NCBI GenBank assembly: GCA_016720565.1
Contig: JADKKJ010000011.1
Location: forward strand, 620,001 to 684,000
From: Chitinophagaceae bacterium
GTDB taxonomy: Bacteria; Bacteroidota; Bacteroidia; Chitinophagales; Chitinophagaceae
Direction of reading: 5' to 3'
Length of the DNA: 64,000 nucleotides
Shown here: positions 18,099 through 26,342 of the stretch, piece by piece
Position numbering within the stretch: the stretch's first letter is position 1
Layout of the letters: every line of letters begins with the position of its first letter
The notes under the pieces: model-generated
The model's database searches: none
Told to the model about the DNA's origin: nothing
Seen by the model: the letters and a program-made list of their open reading frames with translations, nothing else
Position numbers and translations under genes: made by a program

Positions 18099-19247
18099 AT
18101 GCCTGCACTTAAGGATCTATACGAAAAGGCCGCTTCTTTTGGCTTTCTGACCGTGGAAGAAGGGGTGGAGCTGTATCACCATGCCCCGCTTTCGGACCTC
18201 ATGTTCATTGCAGATGAACTTCGCAAAAAACAGGTGCCCCATGGAAAAGTGACCTGGCAGATCGACCGCAACCTGAATACCACCAATGTTTGTGTGGCAA
18301 ACTGCAAATTCTGTAATTTCTATCGCATACCTGGCCATCCGGAAGCCTATATCACCGATATGGACACCTACCGTGAAAAGATCAGGGAAACGATCAAATA
18401 CGGAGGAGACCAGTTATTGTTACAGGGCGGACATCATCCTGACCTGGGTTTACAATTTTATGTGGATACGTTCAGGGCTATAAAAAATGAGTTTCCGAAC
18501 ATAAAACTGCATACACTGGGCCCCCCTGAGGTGGCGCATATCACTAAACTGGAAAAATCTACCCACCGTGAAGTATTACAGGCTTTGAAAGATGCCGGGA
18601 TGGATTCATTGCCGGGTGCGGGAGCAGAGATCCTGGTTGATCGCGTTCGGAGACTGATCTCTAAAGGAAAATGCGGAGCGCAGGAATGGCTTGACATCAT
18701 GCATGAGGCGCATAAACTTAATATCACTACTTCAGCCACCATGATGTTTGGTCATGTGGAGACCATTGAAGAAAGATTTGAACACCTGGTGAAGATCCGC
18801 GACACCCAGGAAAAAGCCAAAGAAGGAAAAGCGGAACTTCCTGAAGGAAGAAATGGTTTCCTGGCCTTTATTCCCTGGACCTTCCAGGACGTAGATACTT
18901 TGCTGGCTAAGATAAGAGGTGTGCAAAACCTGACCACCGCCGAAGAATATATAAGAATGATATCTTTAAGCCGCATCATGCTTCCGAACATCAAGAACAT
19001 ACAGGCCAGCTGGCTTACTGTTGGTAAACAAACTGCCTCGATCTGTTTGCATGCGGGTGCCAATGATTTCGGAAGTATCATGATCGAAGAAAATGTGGTG
19101 AGTGCCGCAGGAGCGCCGCATCGATTCACTTATCGAAGCATACAACAAGCCATCAAAGAAGCAGGGTTTGAACCCCAGCTTCGCAACCAGCAATATGGAT
19201 GGAGGCAGATCCCCGAAACCATCGTGGAACAGGAGATCAGGTATTAA
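18099..19247 (+). CDS. mqnC: cyclic dehypoxanthinyl futalosine synthase (menaquinone biosynthesis)
   Basis: A 382-residue radical SAM enzyme with the CX3CX2C cluster motif in NVCVANCKFCNFYR (Cys65, Cys69, Cys72). Diagnostic MqnC features are IDRNLNTTNVCVANC, GAGAEILVDRVR, FIPWTFQ and SIMIEENVVSAAGA. It cyclises dehypoxanthinyl futalosine in the futalosine route to menaquinone. MqnE, the close relative, has a different N-terminal signature, so MqnC is preferred. The MATE gene follows after 8 bases and is probably co-transcribed. None of the other mqn genes are in this window. Confidence 0.94.
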   Translation: MPALKDLYEKAASFGFLTVEEGVELYHHAPLSDLMFIADELRKKQVPHGKVTWQIDRNLNTTNVCVANCKFCNFYRIPGHPEAYITDMDTYREKIRETIKYGGDQLLLQGGHHPDLGLQFYVDTFRAIKNEFPNIKLHTLGPPEVAHITKLEKSTHREVLQALKDAGMDSLPGAGAEILVDRVRRLISKGKCGAQEWLDIMHEAHKLNITTSATMMFGHVETIEERFEHLVKIRDTQEKAKEGKAELPEGRNGFLAFIPWTFQDVDTLLAKIRGVQNLTTAEEYIRMISLSRIMLPNIKNIQASWLTVGKQTASICLHAGANDFGSIMIEENVVSAAGAPHRFTYRSIQQAIKEAGFEPQLRNQQYGWRQIPETIVEQEIRY

Positions 19248-19255
19248 ATTAATAA

Positions 19256-20671
19256 ATGGCGGAACTAACAAAGACCAACAGGCTTCAGTATTTTATTTCC
19301 CTGGTAAAAAGATCCCTGAAAGGGGAAGAACATGATTATACCCAGGGAGGAATTCGTACTGCCATTATTTTACTGGCAGTTCCAATGATCCTTGAGCTCA
19401 GTCTTGAATCCGTATTCGCTGTGGTAGATATGTTCTTTGTAGGTAAACTGGGACCAAACGCCATTTCCACGGTTGGATTAACAGAAGCCTCCATTACTAT
19501 TGTGTATACTGTAGCGCTTGGACTAAGCACAGGTGCCACTGCTATTGTTGCCCGAAGGATCGGTGAAAAAGATCCGGATGCGGCCACACATGCCGGTATG
19601 CAATCCCTGTTGATCGCGCTTATTGTTTCAGCGGTGATCAGTGTATTCGGTATCATCTTCGCAGAAGAAATTCTTCATTTAATGGGGGCCAGTCCAGAGG
19701 TAGCTAAAGAGGGTGCCATCTTTACCCGCATCATGATGGGAGGTTCACTGGCCATCATTCTGCTATTCCTGATCAATGGAATTTTTCGCGGAGCCGGTGA
19801 TGCAGCCATGGCCATGAAAAGCCTCTGGATCGCCAGTCTGCTGAATATCATTTTATGCCCGCTATTGATCAATGGGTATGGCCCTTTCCCTGAATTAGGA
19901 TTAAAAGGCGCAGCAATTGCCACAACAATTGGCCGCAGCACGGGCGTACTTTATCAATGTTATCATCTGTTTAAAGGCGATGGCAGTCTGAAAGTAAAAT
20001 GGTCTCATTTTAAACTGGATATGCCGGTGATCAGGAATATCATCAATGTTTCTCTTCCGGCCACCTTCCAGTTCTTCCTTCAATCAGGCTCCTGGATGGT
20101 GATCGCCATGCTGGTGGCCACTACCGGCGGCACGGATGCATCCGCGGGGTACCAGGTTGCCATTAGAAATGTGGTATTCTTTATACTTCCCGCCTGGGGA
20201 TTGAGTAATGCTGCCGCTACATTGGTGGGACAAAATCTTGGCGCTAAACTTCCAGACCGTGCAGAAAAAAGCGCCCGTCTCACCACGCTGTACAATATGG
20301 GTTTTATGGCTTTTGTTACCCTGGTATTCCTTTTGTTTTCTCCTGCTATCATCGGTATCTATACTTCAGATCCTGTTGTTAAGAGTTATGGCATACAGGC
20401 GCTTCAGATAATAGGTACCGGCTATATCTTTTATGGATTAGGCATGGTAATGATGCAAACATTGAATGGCGCCGGCGATACAAAAACGCCTACCATGATA
20501 AATTTCATTTGCTTCTGGCTGATCCAGATACCACTAGGCTATTTTCTGGCAAAGACGATGAAACTCGGACCCACCGGCGCTTTCCTTGCCATTCCCATTG
20601 CTGAAACTGCACTGGCACTGATCGCTTTCTGGTATTTCAAAAAAGGGAAGTGGAAACAAGTAAAGGTTTGA
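19256..20671 (+). CDS. MATE family efflux transporter
   Basis: A 471-residue integral membrane protein with about 12 hydrophobic segments in two related halves. Family features: LAVPMILELSLESVFAVVDMFFVGKLGPNAISTVGLTEAS (first half) with the matching second-half copy LPATFQFFLQSGSWMVIAMLVATTGG, plus GAGDAAMAMKS and GAGDTKTPTMIN. MATE proteins export cations and drugs by Na+ or H+ antiport; substrate cannot be told. It starts 8 bases behind mqnC. The obvious terminator on this strand is 410 bases downstream (21084-21108), beyond a candidate RNA gene. Confidence 0.94.
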   Translation: MAELTKTNRLQYFISLVKRSLKGEEHDYTQGGIRTAIILLAVPMILELSLESVFAVVDMFFVGKLGPNAISTVGLTEASITIVYTVALGLSTGATAIVARRIGEKDPDAATHAGMQSLLIALIVSAVISVFGIIFAEEILHLMGASPEVAKEGAIFTRIMMGGSLAIILLFLINGIFRGAGDAAMAMKSLWIASLLNIILCPLLINGYGPFPELGLKGAAIATTIGRSTGVLYQCYHLFKGDGSLKVKWSHFKLDMPVIRNIINVSLPATFQFFLQSGSWMVIAMLVATTGGTDASAGYQVAIRNVVFFILPAWGLSNAAATLVGQNLGAKLPDRAEKSARLTTLYNMGFMAFVTLVFLLFSPAIIGIYTSDPVVKSYGIQALQIIGTGYIFYGLGMVMMQTLNGAGDTKTPTMINFICFWLIQIPLGYFLAKTMKLGPTGAFLAIPIAETALALIAFWYFKKGKWKQVKV

Positions 20672-20765
20672 TCAGCAAAAACACCATCTGTTCCATTTCA
20701 TAGTATTTTCCCATCACGGTCATAAGTAAATATTCGCAATAACATAAAAAACAAGCTATTAATGC

Positions 20766-20796
20766 TTTGAAAGGAAAACATTGGATACTATTTTTA
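20766..20796 (+). promoter_or_regulatory. possible promoter of the intergenic RNA
   Basis: TTTG at 20766-20769, 19-base spacer, TATTTTTA at 20789-20796 (7 of 8 to TAnnTTTG). Spacing fits the Bacteroidota pattern. It would start an RNA of roughly 300 nt ending at the terminator at 21108. Confidence 0.3.
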
Positions 20797-20802
20797 CTCT
20801 CG

Positions 20803-21108
20803 TAATCGTTTATAAAAAGAACGTAATTACACAGGATTAAAAAACCTGATACCTTAGAAAAACCGTACCCAGTGAGACTGCTCATTCAGGCAGATAACCC
20901 TTCTGTTATCTGTATACTCACCCGCTACGATATTACTTTGGCTCAGTTAACTCCTGAAATTCGGTTAAACATCACCGTTTAATAGCTATTTAACATCCTT
21001 GTTCAAGACGAGCGTACGATAAACAGATATGGCGATATCAATGAATTATTGGACACAATAACAAGGATGGATGATAACAAAAGGCTCAATCTTAGATTGG
21101 GCTTTTTT
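20803..21108 (+). ncRNA. candidate structured non-coding RNA
   Basis: The 441-base gap between the convergent MATE and Nramp-like genes holds no plausible protein but several perfect stems: CAGATAAC/GTTATCTG (20891-20898 with 20905-20912, 6-nt loop), TTAAAC/GTTTAA (20965-20970 with 20977-20982), and CATCCTTGTT/AACAAGGATG (20994-21003 with 21060-21069) enclosing a GATAT/ATATC hairpin (21026-21039). A terminator hairpin with T6 closes it on the plus strand. The strand is inferred from that end: read on minus, the terminator would precede the structure. The 5' end is set only by a weak promoter match. I do not recognise the family; it does not look like tmRNA or RNase P RNA. Confidence 0.45.
21079..21108. 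terminator. bidirectional rho-independent terminator
   Basis: GCTCAAT (21084-21090) pairs with ATTGGGC (21096-21102), one G-T pair, 5-nt loop. T6 follows on plus (21103-21108) and A4 precedes (21079-21082), so it works for the plus-strand RNA and for the Nramp-like gene whose stop is at 21113. Confidence 0.8.
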
Positions 21109-21112
21109 GTGC

Positions 21113-22270
21113 CTATAAGCTGGCAATACTCATCCAGGTCATCAGTACCACTACGATCCAACCGGCTACCTGCAGAAACAGGGAATGCCTGTATACCGGA
21201 AATAATTTACGATCATTCACGGCCAATAAAAGAATGGCCAGGCCCAATGGAAGAATAAACCCATTGAGTAATCCCGCCATTACCAAAATGGATGAAGGTG
21301 TTTGTTTCAATAAAATAAAAACAATGGTACAGGTCACGATGAAAATACTGATCACCCATTTTTCTTTCTCTTCCAAACGCCTGTGAAAAGAACGCATGAA
21401 CGAAACAGAAGTGTAGGAAGCCCCTATCACAGAGGTGATAGCAGCGGCCCAGAGAACCAGTCCAAAGAATTTATATCCCGCCTCCCCTGCCGCCAGTTGA
21501 AAAACAGAAGCAGCCGGGTTGCTTTTTCCCAATATCCCTCCATTGCTTACTACCCCTAACGCACAAAGGAATAATACAAACCGCATGATAGCGGTGACCA
21601 GGATACCCGACACTGCGCTTTTATTTACCTGCTTCAGGGATCCCGTTCCTTTTATTCCCGCATCAAGCAATCGGTGAGCACCTGCAAAACTGATATATCC
21701 TCCCACTGTACCACCCACCAGTGCCACGATCATTTTCAGGTCAATGCTGCTGGGGAAAAAACTATTCCTCAAAGCTTTTAAATAAGGAGGATGGGAAACG
21801 AACATTACATAAACACTAAGGCCTATCATAGCCAACCCAAGAATTTTTACAACCCCATCAATGCGTTTTCCGGCGTCTTTGCTCCAGAAAATGAACAGGG
21901 CGACCAGCGCGCTGATCCCTGCACCCCATCTTGCATCCATACCGGTAAGTACCTGCAGTCCCATACCACATCCGGCTATATTCCCTACATTGAAAGCAAG
22001 TCCGCCAAATACAACCAGTATTGACAATACATACCCTGAACCAGGCAGGAATCTGTTGGCGAGTTCAGAAGCGCGGAGTTCGCCAGCCGTAATGATCCGC
22101 CAGGTATTTAACTGGGCGAAAATATCAATGAGTACAGAAACCAGGATCACAAATCCAAAACTGCTGAGCAATTGCTGTGTAAATAAACTGGTATTATTTA
22201 AAAAGCCCGGACCAATGGCGGAAGTTGCCATCAGGAAGGCGGCACCCAGTATGGCAGAATTTTTTTTCAT
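21113..22270 (-). CDS. Nramp-family transporter linked to 5-oxoprolinase, without the metal-site motifs
   Basis: A 385-residue membrane protein with about 11 hydrophobic segments and the Nramp/APC fold pattern. Its start overlaps pxpA by 4 bases (ATGA), so it is the last gene of the pxpB-pxpC-pxpA operon, as ycsG is in Bacillus. The canonical Nramp metal motifs are absent: TM1 reads SAIGPGFLNNTSLF instead of DPGN, and the TM6 region reads SFAGAHRLLD instead of a MPH motif. This argues against manganese or iron transport; import of 5-oxoproline or a related compound is inferred from the operon. It ends in a bidirectional terminator. Confidence 0.9.
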   Translation of the reverse strand: MKKNSAILGAAFLMATSAIGPGFLNNTSLFTQQLLSSFGFVILVSVLIDIFAQLNTWRIITAGELRASELANRFLPGSGYVLSILVVFGGLAFNVGNIAGCGMGLQVLTGMDARWGAGISALVALFIFWSKDAGKRIDGVVKILGLAMIGLSVYVMFVSHPPYLKALRNSFFPSSIDLKMIVALVGGTVGGYISFAGAHRLLDAGIKGTGSLKQVNKSAVSGILVTAIMRFVLFLCALGVVSNGGILGKSNPAASVFQLAAGEAGYKFFGLVLWAAAITSVIGASYTSVSFMRSFHRRLEEKEKWVISIFIVTCTIVFILLKQTPSSILVMAGLLNGFILPLGLAILLLAVNDRKLFPVYRHSLFLQVAGWIVVVLMTWMSIASL

Positions 22271-22944
22271 TGGTTTTTTCCGAGAGTTTGATGAATAAGT
22301 TTTGCAAATGCCAGCGCATCAGGTCCATCTCCATGTATACAAACCGTATCTGTATTTGGCTGGTCCTTCATTCGAAGCAACTGTTCGATCATTTCTCCGG
22401 GTTCATTAATAAGGGCCCCGGGTTCTGAACGCGGTATTAATGAACCATCTTGTCGATAGCCACGATCCGCAAATACCTCATGCAGGGCTGTCAAACCAAG
22501 TTCTTCAGCCGCTTTTACCGAACAACTGTTTCTTAAGCCGAACAGCTTAAGGTTTGGATCAAACTCTTTTACCGCTTTTGCAATGACCCTTGCCAGTTCT
22601 ATGTTCCTTGCCGACATATTATACAGCGCTCCATGAGGTTTTACATGATGCAGTTTTCCTCCAAGCCCGCGCATGATAAGATCGAGTTTTGAAAGCTGAT
22701 CGGTCACCAGGTCATAAATAGCCGCGGGGGGCAGCTCAATTTCTTTTCTTCCGAAATTCTCGCGATCATTAAAGGAGGGATGTGCCCCGGCCAGTATATT
22801 ATATTCAAGGCAGCCCTGAAGGGTAGTTCGCATAGTTTGCTCATCTCCGGCATGGTAACCACAGGCAATATTGGCGGCTTCAATAAAAGGCAGCAACTGC
22901 TTTTCATTGGCCATTCCTTCTCCCATATCACAGTTTATGATCAA
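22267..22944 (-). CDS. pxpA: 5-oxoprolinase subunit A (LamB/YcsF family)
   Basis: A 225-residue protein with the family signature INCDMGEG (residues 3-10), ANIACGYHAGD, GAHPSFNDRENFGRK, HVKPHGALYN and EVFADRGYRQDGSLIPRSEPGALI. PxpA works with PxpB and PxpC in ATP-dependent opening of 5-oxoproline to glutamate. It is somewhat shorter than the usual 245-255 residues but all recognisable motifs are present. Overlaps pxpC by 17 bases and the transporter by 4, indicating translational coupling. Confidence 0.95.
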   Translation of the reverse strand: MIINCDMGEGMANEKQLLPFIEAANIACGYHAGDEQTMRTTLQGCLEYNILAGAHPSFNDRENFGRKEIELPPAAIYDLVTDQLSKLDLIMRGLGGKLHHVKPHGALYNMSARNIELARVIAKAVKEFDPNLKLFGLRNSCSVKAAEELGLTALHEVFADRGYRQDGSLIPRSEPGALINEPGEMIEQLLRMKDQPNTDTVCIHGDGPDALAFAKLIHQTLGKNQ

Positions 22945-23920
22945 GGTGCGAAAGTTTTAAGCGACAGACCTTACTCAACTGTAAAAGGTATTCCTGTTGC
23001 CGGATAAAAGAAGATTCGGCCTCTTCCTGTGTAACCAGTTTGAACCTTACCGGATCGCCTGGTTTTTTCTGCGCCAATTTTGAAAGATCCGCCTTAATTA
23101 CATGAGCGATCCGCGGGTAGCCGCCAGTGGTTTGATGATCGGCCATTAATACAATGGGAGATCCATCGGGCAGTAATTGAATGGTACCAAAATTCACAGC
23201 CGAGGAAACCAGTTCTTCTGACTTCGAAAGGATCAGTGGATCACCGGCTAATCGACAACCCATCCTGTCTGATCTTTTATCAATTATAAAATTTTGCTGC
23301 AGCAGATCCTGTTGTTGCTGACTGCTAAGTCTTTCCCATTCATGCCCGGGGATGATCCTTACATGATCCGTTGTCGTTTCAAAAACAGGGTCAACGGTCC
23401 AGGGCAATACGCCCGAGGGAAGAAATGCATCTGTAGATTCATAGGCTTTCAATACATCTGCTTTTTTAAGCGCCCTTCCTTCATGTCCTCCATAACCCGC
23501 TTTTAAATTAGTGCTGGAGCTATATCCCTCTTCTGAAACATATAATCCTCCTTCTATGGCCATATAACACCTGTAACCGCTTCTGAGCGCTGCAAACTGA
23601 AGCAGGTCGTTTTTCTTCAGTTTAACCGGGTGGAGCAAAGGAATGGGCTCTCCGTTCAGGCGTGCATCCATATCAGCGCCGGCCAGCGCTATAAGCATCG
23701 AATGTTCCGCGCGAAATACCGATGCAGGAAAATGAAGTTCAAGTCCGGCTTCTTCCAGCAGGTTTCCAACAAGTGCATTGGCCAGCTGTAAAGCATACCC
23801 ATCCATAGCGCCGCAGGGGTTAATGCCTGAGCGTTGCTGTCCATAACGCCCCAGGTCCTGAATAGTATCCAGCAGACCTGCTTTTTCAATGGTGAACCTG
23901 TTATGGAGCACGCGATTCAT
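22928..23920 (-). CDS. pxpC: 5-oxoprolinase subunit C (biotin-dependent carboxyltransferase family)
   Basis: Start chosen at 23920, where the ATG overlaps the pxpB stop as ATGA; an ATG at 23929 is also possible. The 330-residue product carries the KipA/YbgK signature: KAGLLDTIQDLGRYGQQRSGINPCGAMDGYALQLANALVGN, RSDRMGCRLAG and SSAVNFGTIQLLPDGSPIVLMADHQTTGGYPRI. Together with PxpB it forms the part related to allophanate hydrolase. Lies between pxpB and pxpA with overlaps at both ends. Confidence 0.95.
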   Translation of the reverse strand: MNRVLHNRFTIEKAGLLDTIQDLGRYGQQRSGINPCGAMDGYALQLANALVGNLLEEAGLELHFPASVFRAEHSMLIALAGADMDARLNGEPIPLLHPVKLKKNDLLQFAALRSGYRCYMAIEGGLYVSEEGYSSSTNLKAGYGGHEGRALKKADVLKAYESTDAFLPSGVLPWTVDPVFETTTDHVRIIPGHEWERLSSQQQQDLLQQNFIIDKRSDRMGCRLAGDPLILSKSEELVSSAVNFGTIQLLPDGSPIVLMADHQTTGGYPRIAHVIKADLSKLAQKKPGDPVRFKLVTQEEAESSFIRQQEYLLQLSKVCRLKLSHLDHKL

Positions 23921-24591
23921 AAGGAGCATTGTGTGGAGGAATAAAATTCGATACGGTCACCAGGGCGAAGCAGGCAGGGTTCATAACTGCTGGCATCAAA
24001 CAACTGAACATCTGTGCGACCTATCACCCACCATCCTCCCGGTGAATTCAACGGATAAATACCGGTTTGATCGCCTGCGATGGCCACACTGCCTGCCAGC
24101 ATATTTTCGGGTTGTTTTTTGCGCGGCATAAATAATTTTGGAGAAAGCTTACCCATATAAGCAAAGCCCGGAAGAAAGCCCAGCATATATACCCGGTATC
24201 GGCCTTCCAGATGTAACCTGATCACTTCTTCCGGTGAAATACCTTTTTGCTCCGCTACTGAGATCAGATCAGGGCCATCATAACAAACCGGTATACGAAT
24301 ACTTCGGAAGGTTTCCTTACCAATAGCAAGATCCTGACCCAGCCAATCTTTTACCTGTTCAGCGAACCATGCATAAATACTACCCTGTTTCACCAGGGAA
24401 CGCAGTTTGAACAGGTCATATACAATAGTAAGAGAAGAATAAGCCGGAATAGCTTCTATCATGCCCGGCAATGGATGCTTCTGAAGATCATGGAAACGGG
24501 CCAGCACCTTATCGTTGATCGCTTCATCAATGATATTGCCATAATCGATGGTAATGGCTGAATCTCCTAATGGAAACAAAACGGGGGCCAT
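23917..24591 (-). CDS. pxpB: 5-oxoprolinase subunit B (KipI / allophanate hydrolase subunit 1 family)
   Basis: A 224-residue protein beginning LFPLGDSAITIDYG and carrying YRVYMLGFLPGFAYMGKL, MPRKKQPENMLAGSVAIAGDQTGIYPLNSPGGWWVIG near the C-terminus, the conserved region of this family. First gene of pxpBCA plus transporter. It is divergent from the radical SAM gene: its ATG at 24591 is 3 bases from the other gene's possible TTG-type start and 39 bases from the preferred ATG, so both promoters share this short gap. Confidence 0.95.
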   Translation of the reverse strand: MAPVLFPLGDSAITIDYGNIIDEAINDKVLARFHDLQKHPLPGMIEAIPAYSSLTIVYDLFKLRSLVKQGSIYAWFAEQVKDWLGQDLAIGKETFRSIRIPVCYDGPDLISVAEQKGISPEEVIRLHLEGRYRVYMLGFLPGFAYMGKLSPKLFMPRKKQPENMLAGSVAIAGDQTGIYPLNSPGGWWVIGRTDVQLFDASSYEPCLLRPGDRIEFYSSTQCSL

Positions 24592-24594
24592 ATA

Positions 24595-24622
24595 TTGAAG
24601 TTACTGGTAACTGTTAACTTTG
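24595..24622 (+). promoter_or_regulatory. promoter TTG-N17-TAACTTTG
   Basis: TTG at 24595-24597, 17-base spacer, exact TAACTTTG at 24615-24622, 8 bases before the ATG at 24631. Spacing fits the Flavobacterium-type consensus (TTG, 17-23, TAnnTTTG). It decides the start: a frame opening with TTG at 24595 would lie upstream of transcription. Confidence 0.6.
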
Positions 24623-24630
24623 CAGAAGAA

Positions 24631-25656
24631 ATGAAACCAATACGAAGGGACCAATTTAATCTTATTTCCAAACTGAATTTCTCGAGGATCTGGAATGGTC
24701 TCAAGGTATTGTTCAGTTATTACCTCAGCCGTTGGACCCGCCGGCCGATCCAATGGGGCTTTCCCATCTCTATTTCATTTGAACCCACCACCTCCTGCAA
24801 CCTTCGGTGCCCCGAATGCCCCAGCGGATTAAGGGCTTTTACCAGGCCCACCGGTATGCTGCAGAAAGATTTTTTTCGTGAGACCATCGACCAGATGCAC
24901 CGGCACTTATGGTACCTGGTATTTTATTTCCAGGGAGAACCTTATCTGAATCCCGGTTTTCTCGACATGGTGAAATATGCTTCCTCCAAAAAAATATACA
25001 CAGCCACCTCCACCAATGCCCACTATTTAAATGAAGAGAATGCAAAACGAACCATTGAGAGCGGGCTGGACCGGCTGATCATTTCCATTGATGGCACCAC
25101 GCAGGAAGTTTACCAGCAGTACCGGGTAGGCGGACAACTGGATAAAGTGCTGGAAGGAACACGTACTATCATTAAGTGGAGAAAAGAATTAAAAAGCAAA
25201 ACACCCCTGGTGGTCTTCCAGTTCCTGGTGGTAAAGCCCAATGAACACCAGATAGAGGAAGTAAAAAAATTAGCGGCTGAAATGGAAGTGGATGATGTAT
25301 GGTTCAAAACCGCACAGGTCTACGATTATGTAAACGATCCACATCAGCTGATACCTGGAATCGATAAATACAGTCGCTACCATAAAACGGAGAACGGCAA
25401 CCAGTTCAAAGGAAAGCTGGCCAATCATTGCTGGCGATTATGGCATGATCCCGTTATTACCTGGGATGGACTGGTGGCACCCTGTTGTTTTGATAAAGAC
25501 GCGCAACACCAGATGGGCGATCTGAAAAATGCTTCCTTCAAAGAGATCTGGAAGAACGGGGCCTACCGTGATTTCAGGAAAAAGATCCTTCAGGGAAGGA
25601 AGAATATCGATATCTGCAGCAACTGCAGCGAAGGCACCCGAGTCTGGGAATCCTGA
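24631..25656 (+). CDS. radical SAM / SPASM domain protein
   Basis: From the ATG at 24631 the product has 341 residues. The radical SAM cluster motif CX3CX2C is TTSCNLRCPECPSG (Cys56, Cys60, Cys63), preceded by SISFEPT. The fold elements YFQGEPYLNP, STNAHYL and LDRLIISIDGTTQEVY follow. The C-terminal SPASM region supplies further Cys ligands: ANHCWRLWHDPVITWDGLVAPCCFD and DICSNCSEG. SPASM enzymes modify peptides or act as dehydrogenases; no precursor peptide is obvious beside it. Promoter TTG-N17-TAACTTTG lies directly upstream. Divergent from pxpB. Confidence 0.92.
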   Translation: MKPIRRDQFNLISKLNFSRIWNGLKVLFSYYLSRWTRRPIQWGFPISISFEPTTSCNLRCPECPSGLRAFTRPTGMLQKDFFRETIDQMHRHLWYLVFYFQGEPYLNPGFLDMVKYASSKKIYTATSTNAHYLNEENAKRTIESGLDRLIISIDGTTQEVYQQYRVGGQLDKVLEGTRTIIKWRKELKSKTPLVVFQFLVVKPNEHQIEEVKKLAAEMEVDDVWFKTAQVYDYVNDPHQLIPGIDKYSRYHKTENGNQFKGKLANHCWRLWHDPVITWDGLVAPCCFDKDAQHQMGDLKNASFKEIWKNGAYRDFRKKILQGRKNIDICSNCSEGTRVWES

Positions 25657-25746
25657 TCACCATTTCTTCATTTCGGAAAAAATGGAGGTGTAAAATGAGG
25701 TGAATCCCTCCATGAAATGACGGAGATCTTCAAAAATACTGCGCAT
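25657..25746 (-). CDS. possible 29-residue peptide
   Basis: Minus-strand ATG at 25746 to TGA at 25657, directly against the stop of the radical SAM gene. The product MRSIFEDLRHFMEGFTSFY... is an aromatic-rich amphipathic helix candidate ending KKW. It is the only sizeable frame in the 265-base gap. Weak evidence: no promoter or homologue recognised. Confidence 0.3.
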   Translation of the reverse strand: MRSIFEDLRHFMEGFTSFYTSIFSEMKKW

Positions 25747-25854
25747 AGATAGTGGTTTAATGGTACCTAAAACAACCGAATTCCCTGTTATCCTCCTCTT
25801 AAAATTGTTCACGTAGACCCTGAAAATGTGAATATTCCCCTTTTTTGAAAATAA

Positions 25855-25887
25855 TTTGTTTTATTTAATGTTTAAACATTAATTTTG
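25855..25887 (+). promoter_or_regulatory. promoter TTTG-N21-TAATTTTG of the SnoaL-like gene
   Basis: TTTG at 25855-25858, 21-base spacer, exact TAATTTTG at 25880-25887, 34 bases before the ATG at 25922. Both boxes and spacing match the Bacteroidota consensus. The operator palindrome fills the spacer and overlaps the first bases of the -7 box. Confidence 0.75.
25865..25882. promoter_or_regulatory. 18-bp perfect palindrome, probable MarR-type operator
   Basis: TTAATGTTTAAACATTAA, perfect two-fold symmetry, placed inside the promoter of the SnoaL-like gene, so binding would block RNA polymerase. Its 14-base core AATGTTTAAACATT recurs at 49601-49614 before the yceI operon. The nearest regulator is the MarR protein at 26343. 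Confidence 0.7.
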
Positions 25888-25921
25888 TGTCTTAAGATTT
25901 TTAACCTTTAAAAAATACATT

Positions 25922-26275
25922 ATGACCGATTTAAGAACAGAGGTAGACCAGCTGAACCAGATGATCCTGGAAGGAAAAGTGCTGGAAGCCTTCGAAAAAT
26001 TTTACGATGAGTCCGTCGTGATGCAGGACAATGATTATCCTGTACGGGTAGGTAAAGACGTTAACCGTCAATATGAAGAAGCTTTTGTGAACGGCCTGAC
26101 CGAATTCCGTGGCGCAAAGGTGATCAATACTATTATCAGTGATGGTATTGTGGCTGTTGAATGGTGGTATGATTATACCCATAAGGATTATGGCACCCGT
26201 AACTATACCCAGTTATCTGTTCAGCGCTGGAAGAATGGAAAGATCGTAGAGGAGAAATTTTATTATAATAATTAA
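25922..26275 (+). CDS. SnoaL/NTF2-like small protein
   Basis: A 117-residue cytosolic protein with the NTF2-like cone fold pattern: helix LNQMILEGKVLEAFEKFYDESVVMQDND, then strands VINTIISDGIVAVEWWYDY and NYTQLSVQRWKNGKIVEEKFYYN. Such proteins are steroid-isomerase or SnoaL-type enzymes or ligand-binding proteins; no catalytic residues can be singled out. It has its own promoter with an operator palindrome and a strong terminator, followed by marR. This suggests a stress- or ligand-responsive gene controlled by the adjacent regulator. Confidence 0.88.
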   Translation: MTDLRTEVDQLNQMILEGKVLEAFEKFYDESVVMQDNDYPVRVGKDVNRQYEEAFVNGLTEFRGAKVINTIISDGIVAVEWWYDYTHKDYGTRNYTQLSVQRWKNGKIVEEKFYYNN

Positions 26276-26281
26276 TTATGT

Positions 26282-26310
26282 TTCCGGGGTTCAGGCCCCG
26301 GAACTTTTTT
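26282..26310 (+). terminator. rho-independent terminator after the SnoaL-like gene
   Basis: TTCCGGGG (26282-26289) and CCCCGGAA (26296-26303) form a perfect 8-bp stem with a 6-nt loop, followed by T6 at 26305-26310. It separates the SnoaL-like gene from marR. Confidence 0.92.
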
Positions 26311-26342
26311 CTGCTTTTTCAAAAAACTTATCTTCGCCGAAC

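Noticed and set aside
20637..20885. 82-residue frame on the minus strand in the MATE/Nramp gap
   Set aside because: Overlaps the MATE 3' end, low-complexity composition, no start context; the region is better explained by RNA structure.
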